Of a DNA stretch of 64,000 nt, positions 16,280 through 28,689 are shown piece after piece. The notes beneath the pieces are model-generated. The model searched no databases and was not told where the DNA came from. It saw only the letters and a program-made list of their open reading frames with translations. The DNA is from Thermomonas brevis. Lineage in GTDB: Bacteria > Pseudomonadota > Gammaproteobacteria > Xanthomonadales > Xanthomonadaceae. A program made the translations under genes and the position numbers. The stretch is taken from the NCBI RefSeq assembly GCF_014395425.1, contig NZ_CP060711.1:3038001-3102000 (forward strand), read 5' to 3'. Every line of letters begins with the position of its first letter. Within the stretch, counting starts at the first letter, position 1.

Positions 16280-17455
16280 ATGCACCGTTTCCAGACCACC
16301 GCCGTCCACGCCGGCCGCGAGGATTTCGGCGACCTCTGCGTGCACGCGCCGCCGCTGGACCTGTCCACTACCTATCCCATCGCCGATCTCGACGTCGGCA
16401 GCGCCAGCTTCGATGCGCTGGTCGGCGGCCACGCCAGCGCCGCCAACCCGATCTACGCGCGCCTGCACAACCCCACCGTGGCCCGCGCCGAGAACGCCAT
16501 CGCCTCGCTGGAAAGCACCCGGGCCTGCGTGGCCTACGCCTCCGGCATGGCCGCGATGACCGCGGTGCTGCTGGATCGCGCCCAGCACGGCAAGCACGTG
16601 CTGGTGGTGCGCCCGCTGTACGGCACCGCCGACCATCTGCTGGCGACCGGCATGTGCGGGCTGGAAGCCGAGTTCGTGCAGGCCGATGAAATCGCCGCGC
16701 GCCGCCGCCCGGACACCGCGCTGGTAGTGATCGAAACCCCGGCCAATCCCACCCTCAACCTGGTGGACATCAAGGCGGTGGTCGAAGCGGCCGGCGACGT
16801 GCCGGTGCTGGTGGATTCCACCTTCGCCACCCCGGTGCTGCAGCGTCCGGCCGAACTCGGCGCGACCTACGTCCTGCACAGCGCCACCAAGTTCCTCGGC
16901 GGCCACGGCGACGTGATCGCCGGCGTGGTCTGCTGCGACGAAGCCCGCGCCGCGCCGCTGCGCACCGTTCGCGCCGCCACCGGCGCGCTGCTGCACCCGC
17001 TGGCCGCCTACCTGCTGCACCGCGGCCTGCCGACGCTGAAGCTGCGCGTGGAAGCGGCACAGGCCAATGCGCAGGTGCTGGCCCGGCGCCTGCAGGAGCA
17101 TCCGGCGGTGGCGAAGGTCTTCTATCCGGGGTTGGCGGGCGCGCATGGCGCGCACCTCGTCGGCACGCAGATGTGCGGGCCGGGCTGCCTGATGGCGTTC
17201 GAGCTGCGCGGCGGCCACGAGGCGGCGGCCAAGGCGATGGCCTCGGTGAAGGTGATGACCGCGGCGGTGAGCTTGGGCTCGGTGGACACCCTGATCCAGC
17301 ATCCCGCCGGCCTGACCCACCGCATGGTGGACGACAAGGTGAAGGCCGCGACCGGCATCACGCCGGGGCTGCTGCGGCTGTCGGTGGGCATCGAGGACGT
17401 GGAAGACCTTTGGGCAGATCTCGCGCAGGCGCTGGAGGCCGCGGCGAAGGCGTGA
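16280..17455 (+). CDS. PLP-dependent trans-sulfuration-type enzyme (methionine/cystathionine gamma-lyase-like)
   Basis: 391 residues, normal for the Cys/Met metabolism PLP family. Visible features are PIYARLHNPTVARAENAIAS near residue 56-75 (PLP phosphate binding from the partner subunit), AYASGMAAMTAVLL, ETPANPTLNLVD, VDSTFATPVLQRP, and HSATKFLGGHGD near residue 203-214, whose Lys should form the Schiff base. It could be methionine gamma-lyase, cystathionine gamma-lyase or a gamma-synthase; the family alone does not decide. Its divergent AsnC-type regulator fits a catabolic lyase induced by an amino acid, as for known bkdR/mde-type pairs. Confidence 0.88.
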   Translation: MHRFQTTAVHAGREDFGDLCVHAPPLDLSTTYPIADLDVGSASFDALVGGHASAANPIYARLHNPTVARAENAIASLESTRACVAYASGMAAMTAVLLDRAQHGKHVLVVRPLYGTADHLLATGMCGLEAEFVQADEIAARRRPDTALVVIETPANPTLNLVDIKAVVEAAGDVPVLVDSTFATPVLQRPAELGATYVLHSATKFLGGHGDVIAGVVCCDEARAAPLRTVRAATGALLHPLAAYLLHRGLPTLKLRVEAAQANAQVLARRLQEHPAVAKVFYPGLAGAHGAHLVGTQMCGPGCLMAFELRGGHEAAAKAMASVKVMTAAVSLGSVDTLIQHPAGLTHRMVDDKVKAATGITPGLLRLSVGIEDVEDLWADLAQALEAAAKA

Positions 17456-17468
17456 TGCCAATATAGAC

Positions 17469-17490
17469 AGGCCGCCCCTGAGGGCGGCCT
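17469..17490. terminator. Hairpin between convergent genes
   Basis: A perfect 9-bp stem AGGCCGCCC / GGGCGGCCT with a CTGA loop lies between the PLP enzyme and the small membrane protein. No strong T-run is seen on either side. Confidence 0.6.
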
Positions 17491-17500
17491 GCATCGGACG

Positions 17501-17677
17501 TCAGACCATCCGGTTCGGAACCGCCGGCAGCGCGACGATCAGAAGCGTCGCCAGCGGTCCGACGAACAGCGAGCCGAACCACCAGCCCAGGCCGCTGCGG
17601 CCCTTCGACTGGGCCAGGCCGGCGTTGATGAGGGACAGCGTGCCCCAGCCGACGAAGAATTCGGAACTTGCGTGCAT
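17501..17677 (-). CDS. Small membrane protein, 58 aa
   Basis: A short gene starting ATG at 17677 with a GGAGACACC ribosome-binding region. The protein begins MHASSEFFVGWGTLSLINAG and ends ALPAVPNRMV. It has one amphipathic or weak hydrophobic segment, a polar AQSKGRSG turn, then a strong helix (LGWWFGSLFVGPLATLLIVA) compatible with one or two membrane spans. The GWWFGSLFVGPLATLLIV pattern is common in small inner-membrane proteins of unknown function. No partner is evident. Confidence 0.7.
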   Translation of the reverse strand: MHASSEFFVGWGTLSLINAGLAQSKGRSGLGWWFGSLFVGPLATLLIVALPAVPNRMV

Positions 17678-17796
17678 GGTGTCTCCAGTGAGGATTGCCG
17701 AGCGTCGTATCGGGTGAAGCGCCGAAGCCGCGCCGGTTTGGCGGCGGCTTCAAACGAGCGTTCTGCGGCGTAGGGCGTTTTATTAGCTGCTATTGC

Positions 17797-18411
17797 TCAG
17801 CGCCCGCCGCCCAGCAACCCGCCGCCGATCTTCAACAGATCGCCCAGCCCCAGCTCCCCGTCGCCGTCCTGGTCCAGCACCGCGCCCAGCAGCCCGCCGC
17901 CGGGGCCGCCGGCCTGCCGTACCTGCGCGTGCTCCTGCCCGAGGATGTCGCCCAGCACCTGCGGCGAGGCCGCCTGCGGCTGGCCGCCGAACATCCGCTT
18001 CGCCAGGTAGGCCATCACGATGGGGGCGAGGATCTTCAGCAGCATCTGCGCCTTGTCGCTGCCGAGGCCGGTGGCCTGGCCGAGGCCGCTCTCCGCGCGC
18101 GGCAGCTGGCCGCCGAAGATGTGGCCGAGCTGGCCGAGGCCGTCGGTCTGCCGGTCCTGCTGGCCGCCCAACACCGCGCCGAGAAGGTCGCCGAGACCGC
18201 CGCCGGTGTTGTGGTCGCGGCCGAGCGCGCCGAACAGCGCTTCCGCGCCGCCGGGCTGAGCGGTGTTGCGGCCCATCGCGCCGAGGATCATCGGCAGGGC
18301 GGCGGCGATGGCGCCGGAGGTCTGCGCGGGGCTGGCGCCGAGCTGCTGGCTGATCTGCTGGAGGGCGGGGCCGGACAGCTGGGAAACGAGATCGTCGGTC
18401 AGGGACGGCAT
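17797..18411 (-). CDS. DUF937 (YidB-like) protein with an EF-hand-like loop
   Basis: 204 residues rich in Gly, Gln and Leu. The N-terminus LTDDLVSQLSGPALQQISQQ, then PAQTSGAIAAALPMILGAMG, is the repeated helical unit of the DUF937 family. A second helical unit (AQMLLKILAPIVMAYLAKRM) follows, then EHAQVRQAGG. Near the C-terminus DQDGDGELGLGD has the spacing of an EF-hand/dockerin calcium loop (Asp at 1, 3, 5, Gly at 6, acidic at 12). No signal peptide. Function unknown. Confidence 0.8.
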   Translation of the reverse strand: MPSLTDDLVSQLSGPALQQISQQLGASPAQTSGAIAAALPMILGAMGRNTAQPGGAEALFGALGRDHNTGGGLGDLLGAVLGGQQDRQTDGLGQLGHIFGGQLPRAESGLGQATGLGSDKAQMLLKILAPIVMAYLAKRMFGGQPQAASPQVLGDILGQEHAQVRQAGGPGGGLLGAVLDQDGDGELGLGDLLKIGGGLLGGGR

Positions 18412-18463
18412 GCTGGGCTCCTGCGCGGTGCGGGATGGATGGTGCGGCTAGGGTAACCCGCAA

Positions 18464-18497
18464 CGAAAACGCCGGCAGGGGCGAGCCTGCCGGCGTT
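18464..18497 (-). terminator. Strong terminator downstream of the catalase gene
   Basis: A perfect 12-bp stem (AACGCCGGCAGG / CCTGCCGGCGTT) with a 6-nt loop. Read on the minus strand it continues into TTTTCGTT, 22 bp beyond the catalase stop. Confidence 0.8.
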
Positions 18498-18518
18498 CTT
18501 TCCCAACCGGGCTGCCCG

Positions 18519-20033
18519 TTACGCCGCCGGCGGCGTTTCCTCGCCCAGACTGTTCGGCGAGGTGGCGCCCGCGAGCCAGCCGAGCTTGCGCAGCGCGGCG
18601 GCCACGCCCGCGCCGTAGGCCGGATCGGCCTTCGTGCAGTTATCGACATGGCGCTGCTTGATGAAGTCCGGCGCATCGCCCATCGCGCGGGCGGTGTTGT
18701 CGAACAACGCCTGCTGCTGCGCCGGCGTCATCAGGCGGAACAGGTCGCCGGGCTGCTTGTAGTAGTCGGCGTCGTCCTGACGGAAATCCCAGTGGTCGGC
18801 GTTGCCGTCGATCTTCAGCGGCGGCTCGCGGTACTGCGGCTGCTGCTGCCACTGGTGGAAGCTGTTGGGCTCGTAGTGTGGCCGGCTGCCGTAGTTGCCG
18901 TCGACGCGGCCGATGCCGTCGCGGTGGTTGCTGTGCACCGGGCAGCGCGCGGCGTTGACCGGGATCTGCTGGTAGTTGGTGCCGAGGCGGTAGCGCTGCG
19001 CGTCGGCATAGTTGAACAGGCGCGCCTGCAGCATCCTGTCGGGCGAGACGCCGATGCCCGGCACGAGGTTGCCCGGCGCGAACGCGCTCTGCTCCACGTC
19101 GGCGAAGAAGTTCTCCGGGTTGCGGTTCAGCTCGAACTCGCCGACTTCGATCAGCGGGTAGTCCGCGTGCGGCCACACCTTGGTCAGGTCGAACGGGTGA
19201 TAGGGCACTTTCTCGGCGTCGGCCTCCGGCATCACCTGCACGTACATCGTCCACTTCGGGAAGTCGCCGCGCTCGATGGCGTCGAACAGGTCGCGCTGGT
19301 GGGTTTCGCGGTCATGGCCGATCAGTTCGGCGGCTTCGGCGTCGGTGAGGTTCCTGATGCCCTGCCGGGTGCGGAAATGGAACTTCACCCAGAAGCGCTC
19401 GCCGGCGTCGTTCCAGAAGCTGTAGGTGTGCGAGCCGAAGCCGTGCATGTGGCGGTAGCTTGCGGGGATGCCGCGGTCGCTCATCACCACGGTGACCTGG
19501 TGCAACGCTTCGGGCAGCAGCGTCCAGTAGTCCCAGTTGTAGGTGGCGCTGCGCAGGTTGGTGTGCGGGCAGCGCTTCACCGCCTTGTTGAGGTCGGGGA
19601 ACTTGAGCGGGTCGCGGATGAAGAACACCGGCGTGTTGTTGCCCACCATGTCCCAGTTGCCTTCCTCGGTGTAGAACTTCAGCGCGAAGCCGCGAATGTC
19701 GCGCTCGGCGTCGGCCGCGCCGCGTTCGCCGGCGACGGTGGTGAAGCGGGCGAACAGTTCGGTCTTCTTGCCGACTGCGCTGAAAATCTTGGCGCGCGTG
19801 TATTTCGTGATGTCGTTCGTGACGGTGAAGGTGCCGAACGCGCCGGAGCCCTTGGCGTGCATGCGCCGCTCCGGGATCACTTCGCGCACGAAGTTGGCCA
19901 GCTTTTCGTTGAGCCATACGTCCTGCGCCAGCAGCGGGCCGCGCGGGCCCGCGGTCATGCTGTTCTGGTTGTCCGGCACGGGCGCGCCGAAGTCGGTGGT
20001 CAGGTGGGTCGGCGTGTCGGTCGGCTTGCTCAT
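18519..20033 (-). CDS. Monofunctional haem catalase, small-subunit type
   Basis: 504 residues from [20 protein letters not shown]; an 11-residue longer start lacks a ribosome-binding site, whereas GGAG precedes this one. Catalytic residues are visible: active-site His in [12 protein letters not shown] near residue 57, Asn in [14 protein letters not shown], and the proximal haem Tyr in [15 protein letters not shown] near residue 345. Length and C-terminus (no flavodoxin-like extension) fit the small-subunit clade. It dismutates hydrogen peroxide in the cytoplasm. An AT-rich inverted repeat 50-70 bp upstream may be its regulatory site; no oxyR is in the window. Confidence 0.95.
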   Translation of the reverse strand: MSKPTDTPTHLTTDFGAPVPDNQNSMTAGPRGPLLAQDVWLNEKLANFVREVIPERRMHAKGSGAFGTFTVTNDITKYTRAKIFSAVGKKTELFARFTTVAGERGAADAERDIRGFALKFYTEEGNWDMVGNNTPVFFIRDPLKFPDLNKAVKRCPHTNLRSATYNWDYWTLLPEALHQVTVVMSDRGIPASYRHMHGFGSHTYSFWNDAGERFWVKFHFRTRQGIRNLTDAEAAELIGHDRETHQRDLFDAIERGDFPKWTMYVQVMPEADAEKVPYHPFDLTKVWPHADYPLIEVGEFELNRNPENFFADVEQSAFAPGNLVPGIGVSPDRMLQARLFNYADAQRYRLGTNYQQIPVNAARCPVHSNHRDGIGRVDGNYGSRPHYEPNSFHQWQQQPQYREPPLKIDGNADHWDFRQDDADYYKQPGDLFRLMTPAQQQALFDNTARAMGDAPDFIKQRHVDNCTKADPAYGAGVAAALRKLGWLAGATSPNSLGEETPPAA

Positions 20034-20081
20034 GGCGGGCTCCGGTGGCGGGTGATGCACCCACATTAGGAGCTGCGATCG

Positions 20082-20101
20082 ATCAATGGAAATCGATTGA
20101 T
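20082..20101. promoter_or_regulatory. Inverted repeat upstream of the catalase gene
   Basis: ATCAAT-N8-ATTGAT lies 49-68 bp before the catalase start, in unusually AT-rich DNA. It could be part of an OxyR or other redox operator, but the match to a known consensus is not strong enough to name it. Confidence 0.35.
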
Positions 20102-20145
20102 GGGATCGAACCGATCATGTCCGGCTATCGATGCCGCGCCGTCGA

Positions 20146-20843
20146 TCAATCCGATGCCGGCCCGTCGATCCGGCGGCTCCAGTCCTCGACCGCGCCCTGT
20201 TGCAGGCGGCGTTCGATCAGCTTGCGCCACGAGGGCACCAGCGGCAGGCGCAGCGCGGGTTCCAGCAGGGCGGGATCGAGCGTGCGCCCGTACAGCAGCG
20301 CGGCCAGGCGTTGCAGCGTCCAGCCAGGATACGGGCGCTCCGCCAGCGCCAGCGCATCGCCGGCGCGCGCGCTGCCGGGGCGCAGCACGCGGTAGTACCA
20401 GCCGGTGCGGCCGGTGGCCTGCACGCGGCGGGCCATGTCCGGCACGTCGAAGCGGTCGTTGAGCTTCCAGCACGGCTGCCGGCCCTGGCTGATTTCCAGC
20501 AGCGCATCGCCCAGCGCGAAGCGGTCGCCGAGGCAGACGTCGGCTTCGGTCAGCCCCTGCGTGCTGATGTTCTCGCCGAACGCGCCCGGTGTTTGCAGCA
20601 ATGGCAGCGCGCCGAGGTCGTCGCGCCAGGCCGCGTAATGGTCGAAGGCGTAGTGGTGCACGGCCTTGTCCGGGCCGCCGTGGACGCGCGGATCGCCCTG
20701 TTCGTCGCCGGCGATCCCGAGTTCGCCGATGCGCACCTCGCCGGCCAGCGGCCGCTTGTCGATCCCGCTCAGCGTGCCGGGCCGCGTGTAGGCGCGCGCC
20801 TTGCCGGCGAGCAGCGCATCCACCCGCACGGCCGGCGTGCTGC

Positions 20844-20847
<4 letters not shown>
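20146..20847 (-). CDS. MOSC-domain protein (YiiM-like)
   Basis: 233 residues from a GTG start that overlaps the mutS stop by 4 bp (GTGA). The MOSC domain is recognised from [56 protein letters not shown] and [15 protein letters not shown]. The Cys in the last segment is the conserved molybdenum-ligand position. The C-terminal 60 residues form the helical domain of YiiM-like proteins, which use molybdenum cofactor to reduce N-hydroxylated bases. Coupling to mutS is interesting because both act on mutagenic base damage or mispairs. Confidence 0.85.
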
Positions 20848-23405
<2,558 letters not shown>

Positions 23406-23592
23406 CCGGCGGTCTGACTGGTGTGGGCCGGATAGTTTGCCCGAAGCGGCCGGCCGGCTGGTTGCCGCGGCGCCGGCCGGGTATGCTGGCGGCGACCTCG
23501 CGCGGCCATTCCCCCACGTGGCCGACGGCGCAGGTGCCTTGGGCGTCCACAAAAAATTTCGGTCTCGTCGCAGCCACGAGTGGGGGAAGGTC

Positions 23593-26220
23593 ATGCTTCG
23601 CAAGCAAGCGCAACGCAGTTCGCTGTCCGCGGCCGTCGTCGCCGGACTGGTTTCCATGTTCGCCCTGCCTGCGCTGGCGCAGGATGCGGCGCCGTTCGCC
23701 CCGCAGAAGGAGGCGAAGACGCTCGATACGCTGGTGGTCACCGCGCAGAAGCGCGAGGAGGTCATGCAGGACGTGCCGGTGGCGGTCACCGCGCTGTCGC
23801 AGCAGACCCTGCAGGACACCGGCGTGCGCGACATCAAGGATCTGCAGGTGCTGGTGCCGGGCCTGACCGTGACCAGCACGCAGAGCGAGGCGATCACCAC
23901 CGCGCGCATCCGCGGCATCGGCACGGTGGGCGACAACGTCGGGCTGGAGTCGTCGGTCGGCGTGGTCATCGACGGCGTGTACCGCCCGCGCAATTCGGTG
24001 GGCTTCGGCGACCTGGGCGAGTTGGAGCGCGTCGAGGTGCTGAAGGGCCCGCAGGGCACGCTGTTCGGCAAGAACACCTCGTCCGGCGTCATCAACGTGA
24101 TCACCCGCAAGCCGGGCTTCGAGCGCGAGGCCGAGGGCGAGGTGACGTTCGGCAACTACGGCGCGCTGGGGCTGGCGGGTTCGTTCAACACGCCGCTGGG
24201 CGACTACGCCGCGCTGCGCGTGTACGCCGCGCACCGCAACCGCGACGGCTGGATGAGGGTGGTCACCGGCGCCGGCCCGCGCACGGAAGACCGCGACTAC
24301 GACCAGGATTTCGACACCTTCCGGCTCAAATTCCTGCTCGCGCCCGCGGACAACGTGGAGATCGTGCTGTCGGCGGACTCCACCCGCCGCGACGAGAACT
24401 GCTGCACGGCGGTGCAGTTGGTCAGCGGCGAAACCTCGGCGCTGATCGACAAGCTGGGCGGCGGCAACGCCATCGCCCGGCCTGCCGATCCGTGGGCGCG
24501 CACGGCCTACAGCAACCGCAGCACCGCGCAGAAGATCAGCGACAGGGGCGTGCAGGGCGAAGTCAACGTCGACCTGGACGCGCTGGGCGGCGCCCGTTTC
24601 TCCTCGATCACCGCCGGCCGCGACTGGGACGCCGTCAACGGCCGCGACTTCGACTTCAGCACCGCCGACCTGATCTACATGAACCCGGAGGAGGGCGAGT
24701 CCTACAGCCGGTTCAAGACCTTCAGCCAGGAGTTCCATCTGGCCGGCGCCACCGACAAGGTGGACTGGCTGTTCGGCGCGTTCTACAGCAAGGAAACCAT
24801 CGAGCGCACCGAAAGCTACCGGATCGGCGCGGCCTACGAGCCCTACCTGTCGATCGGCCTGCTGTCGATGATCAACCCGGCGCTGGCGTCGCTGCCGAAC
24901 GCCGCGACCTTCATGGCCGACGCCACCGGCCGGCCGTTCGGCACCGTCTTCGCCGGGCTGGGCGCGCTGGACCACTACATGCAGGAGGCCAAGAGCACCG
25001 CGCTGTTCACCAACAACACCTGGCACGCCAGCGACGCGCTCGACGTCACCCTGGGCCTGCGCTACACCCGCGAGACCAAGGACCTGCATTCGGCCTACAG
25101 CAATCCCAACGGCAGCGCGGGCTGCGCGTCGTTCTTCGGCCCGAACGGCGTCAGCCCCGCCGCCATCGGCCGCATCGCCGCCGCGCTGACCGCCCGCGGC
25201 GTGCCGTTCGCGTCGCTGCCCTCGGCCAACCAGCAGGCCCTGCTCAACAACATCGTCGGCTACGGCTGCTTGCCGTGGGCCAACGTGATGCACGCGGGCC
25301 GCGTCACCGACCAGTCCCGCAGCGAGAACGAATGGTCGGGCACGCTGAAGGCGGCGTACCGCTGGAACGAGCATGCGATGACCTACCTGTCGTACGCGCG
25401 CGGCTACAAGGCCGGCGGCTTCAACCTGGATCGTGTGCAGTCTTCCAACGGCCTGTCCAGCGGAGGCTCCGGCATCACGCCGGTCGACGACACCTCGTTC
25501 CCCGGCGAATTCGTCGACAGTTGGGAGCTGGGCGCCAAGACCACCTGGGCCGGCGGCAACCTGCTGCTCAACGCGGCGCTATTCCACCAGACCTACAGCG
25601 ACTTCCAGCTCAACAGCTTCCTCGGCACCAGCTTCGTGGTGCGCTCGATCCCCGAGGTGGTGTCGAAGGGCCTGGACGCCGAACTGCTGTGGCAGGCCAC
25701 GCCCGCGCTGATGCTGCAGGCCGGCATGATGTACGCCGACACCAAGTACGGCGACGACATCCCGGGCTGCGATTTCGTCGGACCAGGCGCAACTACGGCC
25801 CAGTGCCCGTCCATCGGCGCGCTGTACAAGTTGCCGGGCGCGCAGATGAGCTTCGCGCCGAAGTTCTCCGGCTCGTTGTCGGCGACCTACGAGTGGGACA
25901 TCGGATCGAGCCTGGAAGGCCGCTTCAACATCGGCGGCAAGTATATGTCCAAGTACAACACCGGCTCCGACCTCGACGTCGAGAAGATGCAGGACGCCTA
26001 CACGGTGGTGAACGCGCGCCTCGGCATCGGCGCCCGCGACCGCAAGTGGCAGCTGGAACTGTGGGCGCTGAACCTGTTCGACCAGGACTACGTGCAGGTC
26101 GGCTTCGACGGCCCTCTGCAGGCGCTGGGCACGCCCGAGCCGGGCAACCCCAAGAACACCTACAACGCCTTCCTCGGCGCGCCGCGCATGTACGGAGCGA
26201 CGCTGCGGTTCCGCTTCTGA
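23593..26220 (+). CDS. TonB-dependent receptor (second)
   Basis: 875 residues starting [20 protein letters not shown], with a hydrophobic core and ALPALAQ signal peptidase site and a GGGGGAAGG ribosome-binding site. A TonB box candidate ([20 protein letters not shown]) precedes the plug: [55 protein letters not shown]. The long barrel ends in YGATLRFRF. This plug type (IRGIGT, GVYRPR) is common in the large receptor families of Xanthomonadales, sphingomonads and Caulobacter, often for carbohydrates or other non-iron ligands. No transporter is adjacent, so the substrate is unknown. Confidence 0.93.
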   Translation: MLRKQAQRSSLSAAVVAGLVSMFALPALAQDAAPFAPQKEAKTLDTLVVTAQKREEVMQDVPVAVTALSQQTLQDTGVRDIKDLQVLVPGLTVTSTQSEAITTARIRGIGTVGDNVGLESSVGVVIDGVYRPRNSVGFGDLGELERVEVLKGPQGTLFGKNTSSGVINVITRKPGFEREAEGEVTFGNYGALGLAGSFNTPLGDYAALRVYAAHRNRDGWMRVVTGAGPRTEDRDYDQDFDTFRLKFLLAPADNVEIVLSADSTRRDENCCTAVQLVSGETSALIDKLGGGNAIARPADPWARTAYSNRSTAQKISDRGVQGEVNVDLDALGGARFSSITAGRDWDAVNGRDFDFSTADLIYMNPEEGESYSRFKTFSQEFHLAGATDKVDWLFGAFYSKETIERTESYRIGAAYEPYLSIGLLSMINPALASLPNAATFMADATGRPFGTVFAGLGALDHYMQEAKSTALFTNNTWHASDALDVTLGLRYTRETKDLHSAYSNPNGSAGCASFFGPNGVSPAAIGRIAAALTARGVPFASLPSANQQALLNNIVGYGCLPWANVMHAGRVTDQSRSENEWSGTLKAAYRWNEHAMTYLSYARGYKAGGFNLDRVQSSNGLSSGGSGITPVDDTSFPGEFVDSWELGAKTTWAGGNLLLNAALFHQTYSDFQLNSFLGTSFVVRSIPEVVSKGLDAELLWQATPALMLQAGMMYADTKYGDDIPGCDFVGPGATTAQCPSIGALYKLPGAQMSFAPKFSGSLSATYEWDIGSSLEGRFNIGGKYMSKYNTGSDLDVEKMQDAYTVVNARLGIGARDRKWQLELWALNLFDQDYVQVGFDGPLQALGTPEPGNPKNTYNAFLGAPRMYGATLRFRF

Positions 26221-26248
26221 TTTTTTCGGCTGAAAGCCCGTGCTTCCG

Positions 26249-26278
26249 ACCGGCCCACTCGCGGGCCGGTTTTGTTTT
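26249..26278 (+). terminator. Terminator after the second TonB receptor
   Basis: An 8-bp stem ACCGGCCC / GGGCCGGT with a 6-nt loop, followed by TTTGTTTT. Confidence 0.85.
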
Positions 26279-26326
26279 CCGCGCCGGATGCGCTACAACG
26301 CGCACACGTCCACGCCGGGTCCGCCG

Positions 26327-26824
26327 ATGAACGCCCCCACCGATGCCGAGCTCGATGCGCTGTCCGCGGCCACCGGGCAGCGCCTGCTGGCGCTGCGGCA
26401 CATGCTGGTCACCGCCGAGAGCTGCACCGGCGGCTGGATCGCCAAGTGCATGACCGACGTACCCGGCTCCTCGGCCTGGTTCGACTGCGGCATGGTCGCC
26501 TACAGCTACGAGGCCAAGCAGGCGCTGCTGGGCGTGCGCCCGCAGACGCTGGAGCAGTTCGGCGCGGTCAGCCGCGAGACCGTGGTGGAAATGGTGTCCG
26601 GCGCGCTGGTGCATTCCGGCGCGACGATCGCCGTCGCGGTGACCGGCATCGCCGGCCCCGGCGGCGGCAACGAGGACAAGCCGGTCGGCACGGTCTGGGT
26701 CGGCTGGAAGCGGCGCGGCGGCTACGCCCGCGCCGAGGTGTTCCATTTCGAGGGCGACCGCGACGCGGTGCGTCGGCAGACCGTCGCGGCGGCGCTGCGC
26801 GGGCTGGAGTGGCAGCTGGGCTGA
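26327..26824 (+). CDS. pncC: Nicotinamide-nucleotide amidohydrolase (CinA C-terminal/PncC family)
   Basis: 165 residues from the ATG giving MNAPTDAELDALSAATGQRL. The CinA C-terminal domain signatures TAESCTGGWIAKCMTDVPGS, YSYEAKQALLGV, ETVVEMVSGAL and VTGIAGPGGGNEDKPVGTVW are all present. It deamidates NMN to NaMN in the pyridine nucleotide cycle. It is a stand-alone domain without the N-terminal COG1058 part, as in E. coli YgaD, and precedes lexA-recA-recX, matching the cinA-recA association of many bacteria. Confidence 0.93.
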   Translation: MNAPTDAELDALSAATGQRLLALRHMLVTAESCTGGWIAKCMTDVPGSSAWFDCGMVAYSYEAKQALLGVRPQTLEQFGAVSRETVVEMVSGALVHSGATIAVAVTGIAGPGGGNEDKPVGTVWVGWKRRGGYARAEVFHFEGDRDAVRRQTVAAALRGLEWQLG

Positions 26825-26833
26825 TTTCCGCTG

Positions 26834-26869
26834 TTGACGGACAGGGTTGTTAGTAGTATTACTACTAAC
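26834..26869 (+). promoter_or_regulatory. lexA promoter with Xanthomonadales-type LexA box
   Basis: TTGACG (26834-26839) and TATTAC (26857-26862) are 17 bp apart. A perfect palindrome at 26849-26869 with core TTAGTAGTATTACTACTAA covers the -10 and ends one base before the lexA ATG at 26871. Repressor binding here would block the promoter. The predicted start site falls at or next to the ATG, so the mRNA may be leaderless. Confidence 0.85.
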
Positions 26870-26870
26870 C

Positions 26871-27506
26871 ATGGATCTGACCGATACCCAGCGCGCCATC
26901 CACGCCTTCATCGCCGAGCGCATCGAGGCCGAAGGCTTCGCTCCCTCGCAGGCGGAAATCGCCCGCGCCTTCGGCTTCAAGGGCGTGCGTGCCGCGCAAT
27001 ACCATCTGGAGGCGCTGGAGGCGGCCGGCGTGGTCGAGCGCAGCCCCGGCCGCGCCCGCAGCCTGCGCCTGCTGCAACTGCCGGACGGCCCGCGCCAACT
27101 CGACCTGCCCGCCAACGACGACACCCTGCAACTGCCGGTGCTGGGCCAGGTGGCCGCCGGCGTGCCGATCGGCGCCGACATCGGCAGCGACCGCATGGTG
27201 CTGATGGACCGCGCCCTGTTCTCGCCCACGCCCGACTACCTGCTCAAGGTGAAGGGCGATTCCATGCGCGACGAGGGCATCTTCGACGGCGACCTGATCG
27301 GCGTGCATCGCACCTCCGAGGCGCGCAACGGCCAGGTCGTGATCGCCCGCATCGACGACGAGATCACCGTCAAGCTGCTGAAGATCGGGCAGGGCCGGGT
27401 TCGCCTGCTGCCGCGCAACCCGGACTACGCGCCGATCGAGGTGCAGCCGGGGCAGGACTTCGCCATCGAAGGGTTGTACTGCGGCCTGGTGCGTCCGAAT
27501 GCGTAA
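26871..27506 (+). CDS. lexA: LexA repressor, SOS autoprotease
   Basis: 211 residues. The N-terminal winged HTH is MDLTDTQRAIHAFIAERIEA, then SQAEIARAFGFKGVRAAQYH. The Ala-Gly cleavage site is in GQVAAGVPIGAD near residue 95. The catalytic Ser is in VKGDSMRDEGI near residue 130, and the general-base Lys is in DDEITVKLLKI near residue 168. RecA filaments trigger self-cleavage and SOS induction. The start is set by the LexA box that ends just before this ATG. The gene overlaps no other and is followed by recA 151 bp later. Confidence 0.97.
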   Translation: MDLTDTQRAIHAFIAERIEAEGFAPSQAEIARAFGFKGVRAAQYHLEALEAAGVVERSPGRARSLRLLQLPDGPRQLDLPANDDTLQLPVLGQVAAGVPIGADIGSDRMVLMDRALFSPTPDYLLKVKGDSMRDEGIFDGDLIGVHRTSEARNGQVVIARIDDEITVKLLKIGQGRVRLLPRNPDYAPIEVQPGQDFAIEGLYCGLVRPNA

Positions 27507-27657
27507 GCCGCCGAGGCCCGGCCGGGCGGTTTCCCGATGCCGCGGCCGGGCATCCCGTGCGATTTTTTCGATGCCGGCCTGCGCTGTCGCAGCCTGTGCG
27601 ACCCACCCCGTCTAGCCTGACCCCATTCCAGAGATCACCGACTTGAGGAGCACCACG

Positions 27658-28689
27658 ATGGACGAGAACAAGAAGCGCGCGCTTGCGGCCGCCCTGGGCC
27701 AGATCGAGAAGCAGTTCGGCAAGGGCTCGGTGATGCGCATGGGCGACCGCACCGTGGAAGCGGTGGAAACCGTCGGCACCGGTTCGCTGATGCTGGACAT
27801 CGCGCTGGGCATCGGCGGCTTGCCCAAGGGCCGCGTGGTGGAAATCTACGGGCCGGAATCCTCCGGCAAGACCACCCTGACCCTGCAGGCCATCGCCGAA
27901 TGCCAGAAGCAGGGCGGCACCTGCGCCTTCATCGACGCCGAGCACGCGCTCGACCCGATCTACGCGCAGAAGCTGGGCGTGAACCTCGACGACCTCTACC
28001 TGTCGCAGCCGGATACCGGCGAACAGGCGCTGGAAATCGCCGACATGCTGGTGCGCTCCAACGCCGTGGACATGGTGGTGGTGGACTCGGTGGCCGCGCT
28101 GACCCCGAAGGCCGAAATCGAAGGCGAGATGGGCGACCAGCTCCCCGGCCTGCAGGCCCGCCTGATGAGCCAAGCCCTGCGCAAGCTGACCGGCAACATC
28201 AAGCGCAGCAATACCCTGGTCATCTTCATCAACCAGCTGCGCCAGAAGATCGGAATCATGATGCCTGGCCAGAGCAATGAAGTGACCACCGGCGGCAACG
28301 CGCTGAAGTTCTACGCCTCGGTGCGCCTGGACATCCGTCGCATCGGCAGCATCAAGAAGGGCGACGAGGTCATCGGCAACCAGACCCGCATCAAGGTGGT
28401 CAAGAACAAGCTGGCGCCCCCGTTCAAGCAGGTCATCACCGAAATCCTGTACGGCGAAGGCATCAGCCGCGAAGGCGAACTGATCGACATGGGCGTGGAC
28501 GCCAAGCTGGTCGAAAAAGCCGGTGCCTGGTACAGCTACGACGGCGAGCGCATCGGCCAGGGCAAGGAAAACGCCCGCCAGTACCTCAAGGAAAACCCGG
28601 CCTCTGCGCAGAAGCTGGAAGCCGCGCTGCGCGAGAAGTTCGTGCCCGAGGACGCCGGCCGCGACGAAGGCGCCGGCGACGACGAGTGA
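27658..28689 (+). CDS. recA: Recombinase RecA
   Basis: 343 residues with a TTGAGGAG ribosome-binding site. Start [20 protein letters not shown]; Walker [11 protein letters not shown] near residue 66; [10 protein letters not shown]; Walker [21 protein letters not shown]; loop L2 region [20 protein letters not shown]. The acidic C-terminal tail ([13 protein letters not shown]) is present. It drives homologous recombination and LexA cleavage. I find no second LexA box in the 151-bp gap, so SOS induction probably depends on read-through from lexA or on a weaker site. Confidence 0.98.
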   Translation: MDENKKRALAAALGQIEKQFGKGSVMRMGDRTVEAVETVGTGSLMLDIALGIGGLPKGRVVEIYGPESSGKTTLTLQAIAECQKQGGTCAFIDAEHALDPIYAQKLGVNLDDLYLSQPDTGEQALEIADMLVRSNAVDMVVVDSVAALTPKAEIEGEMGDQLPGLQARLMSQALRKLTGNIKRSNTLVIFINQLRQKIGIMMPGQSNEVTTGGNALKFYASVRLDIRRIGSIKKGDEVIGNQTRIKVVKNKLAPPFKQVITEILYGEGISREGELIDMGVDAKLVEKAGAWYSYDGERIGQGKENARQYLKENPASAQKLEAALREKFVPEDAGRDEGAGDDE

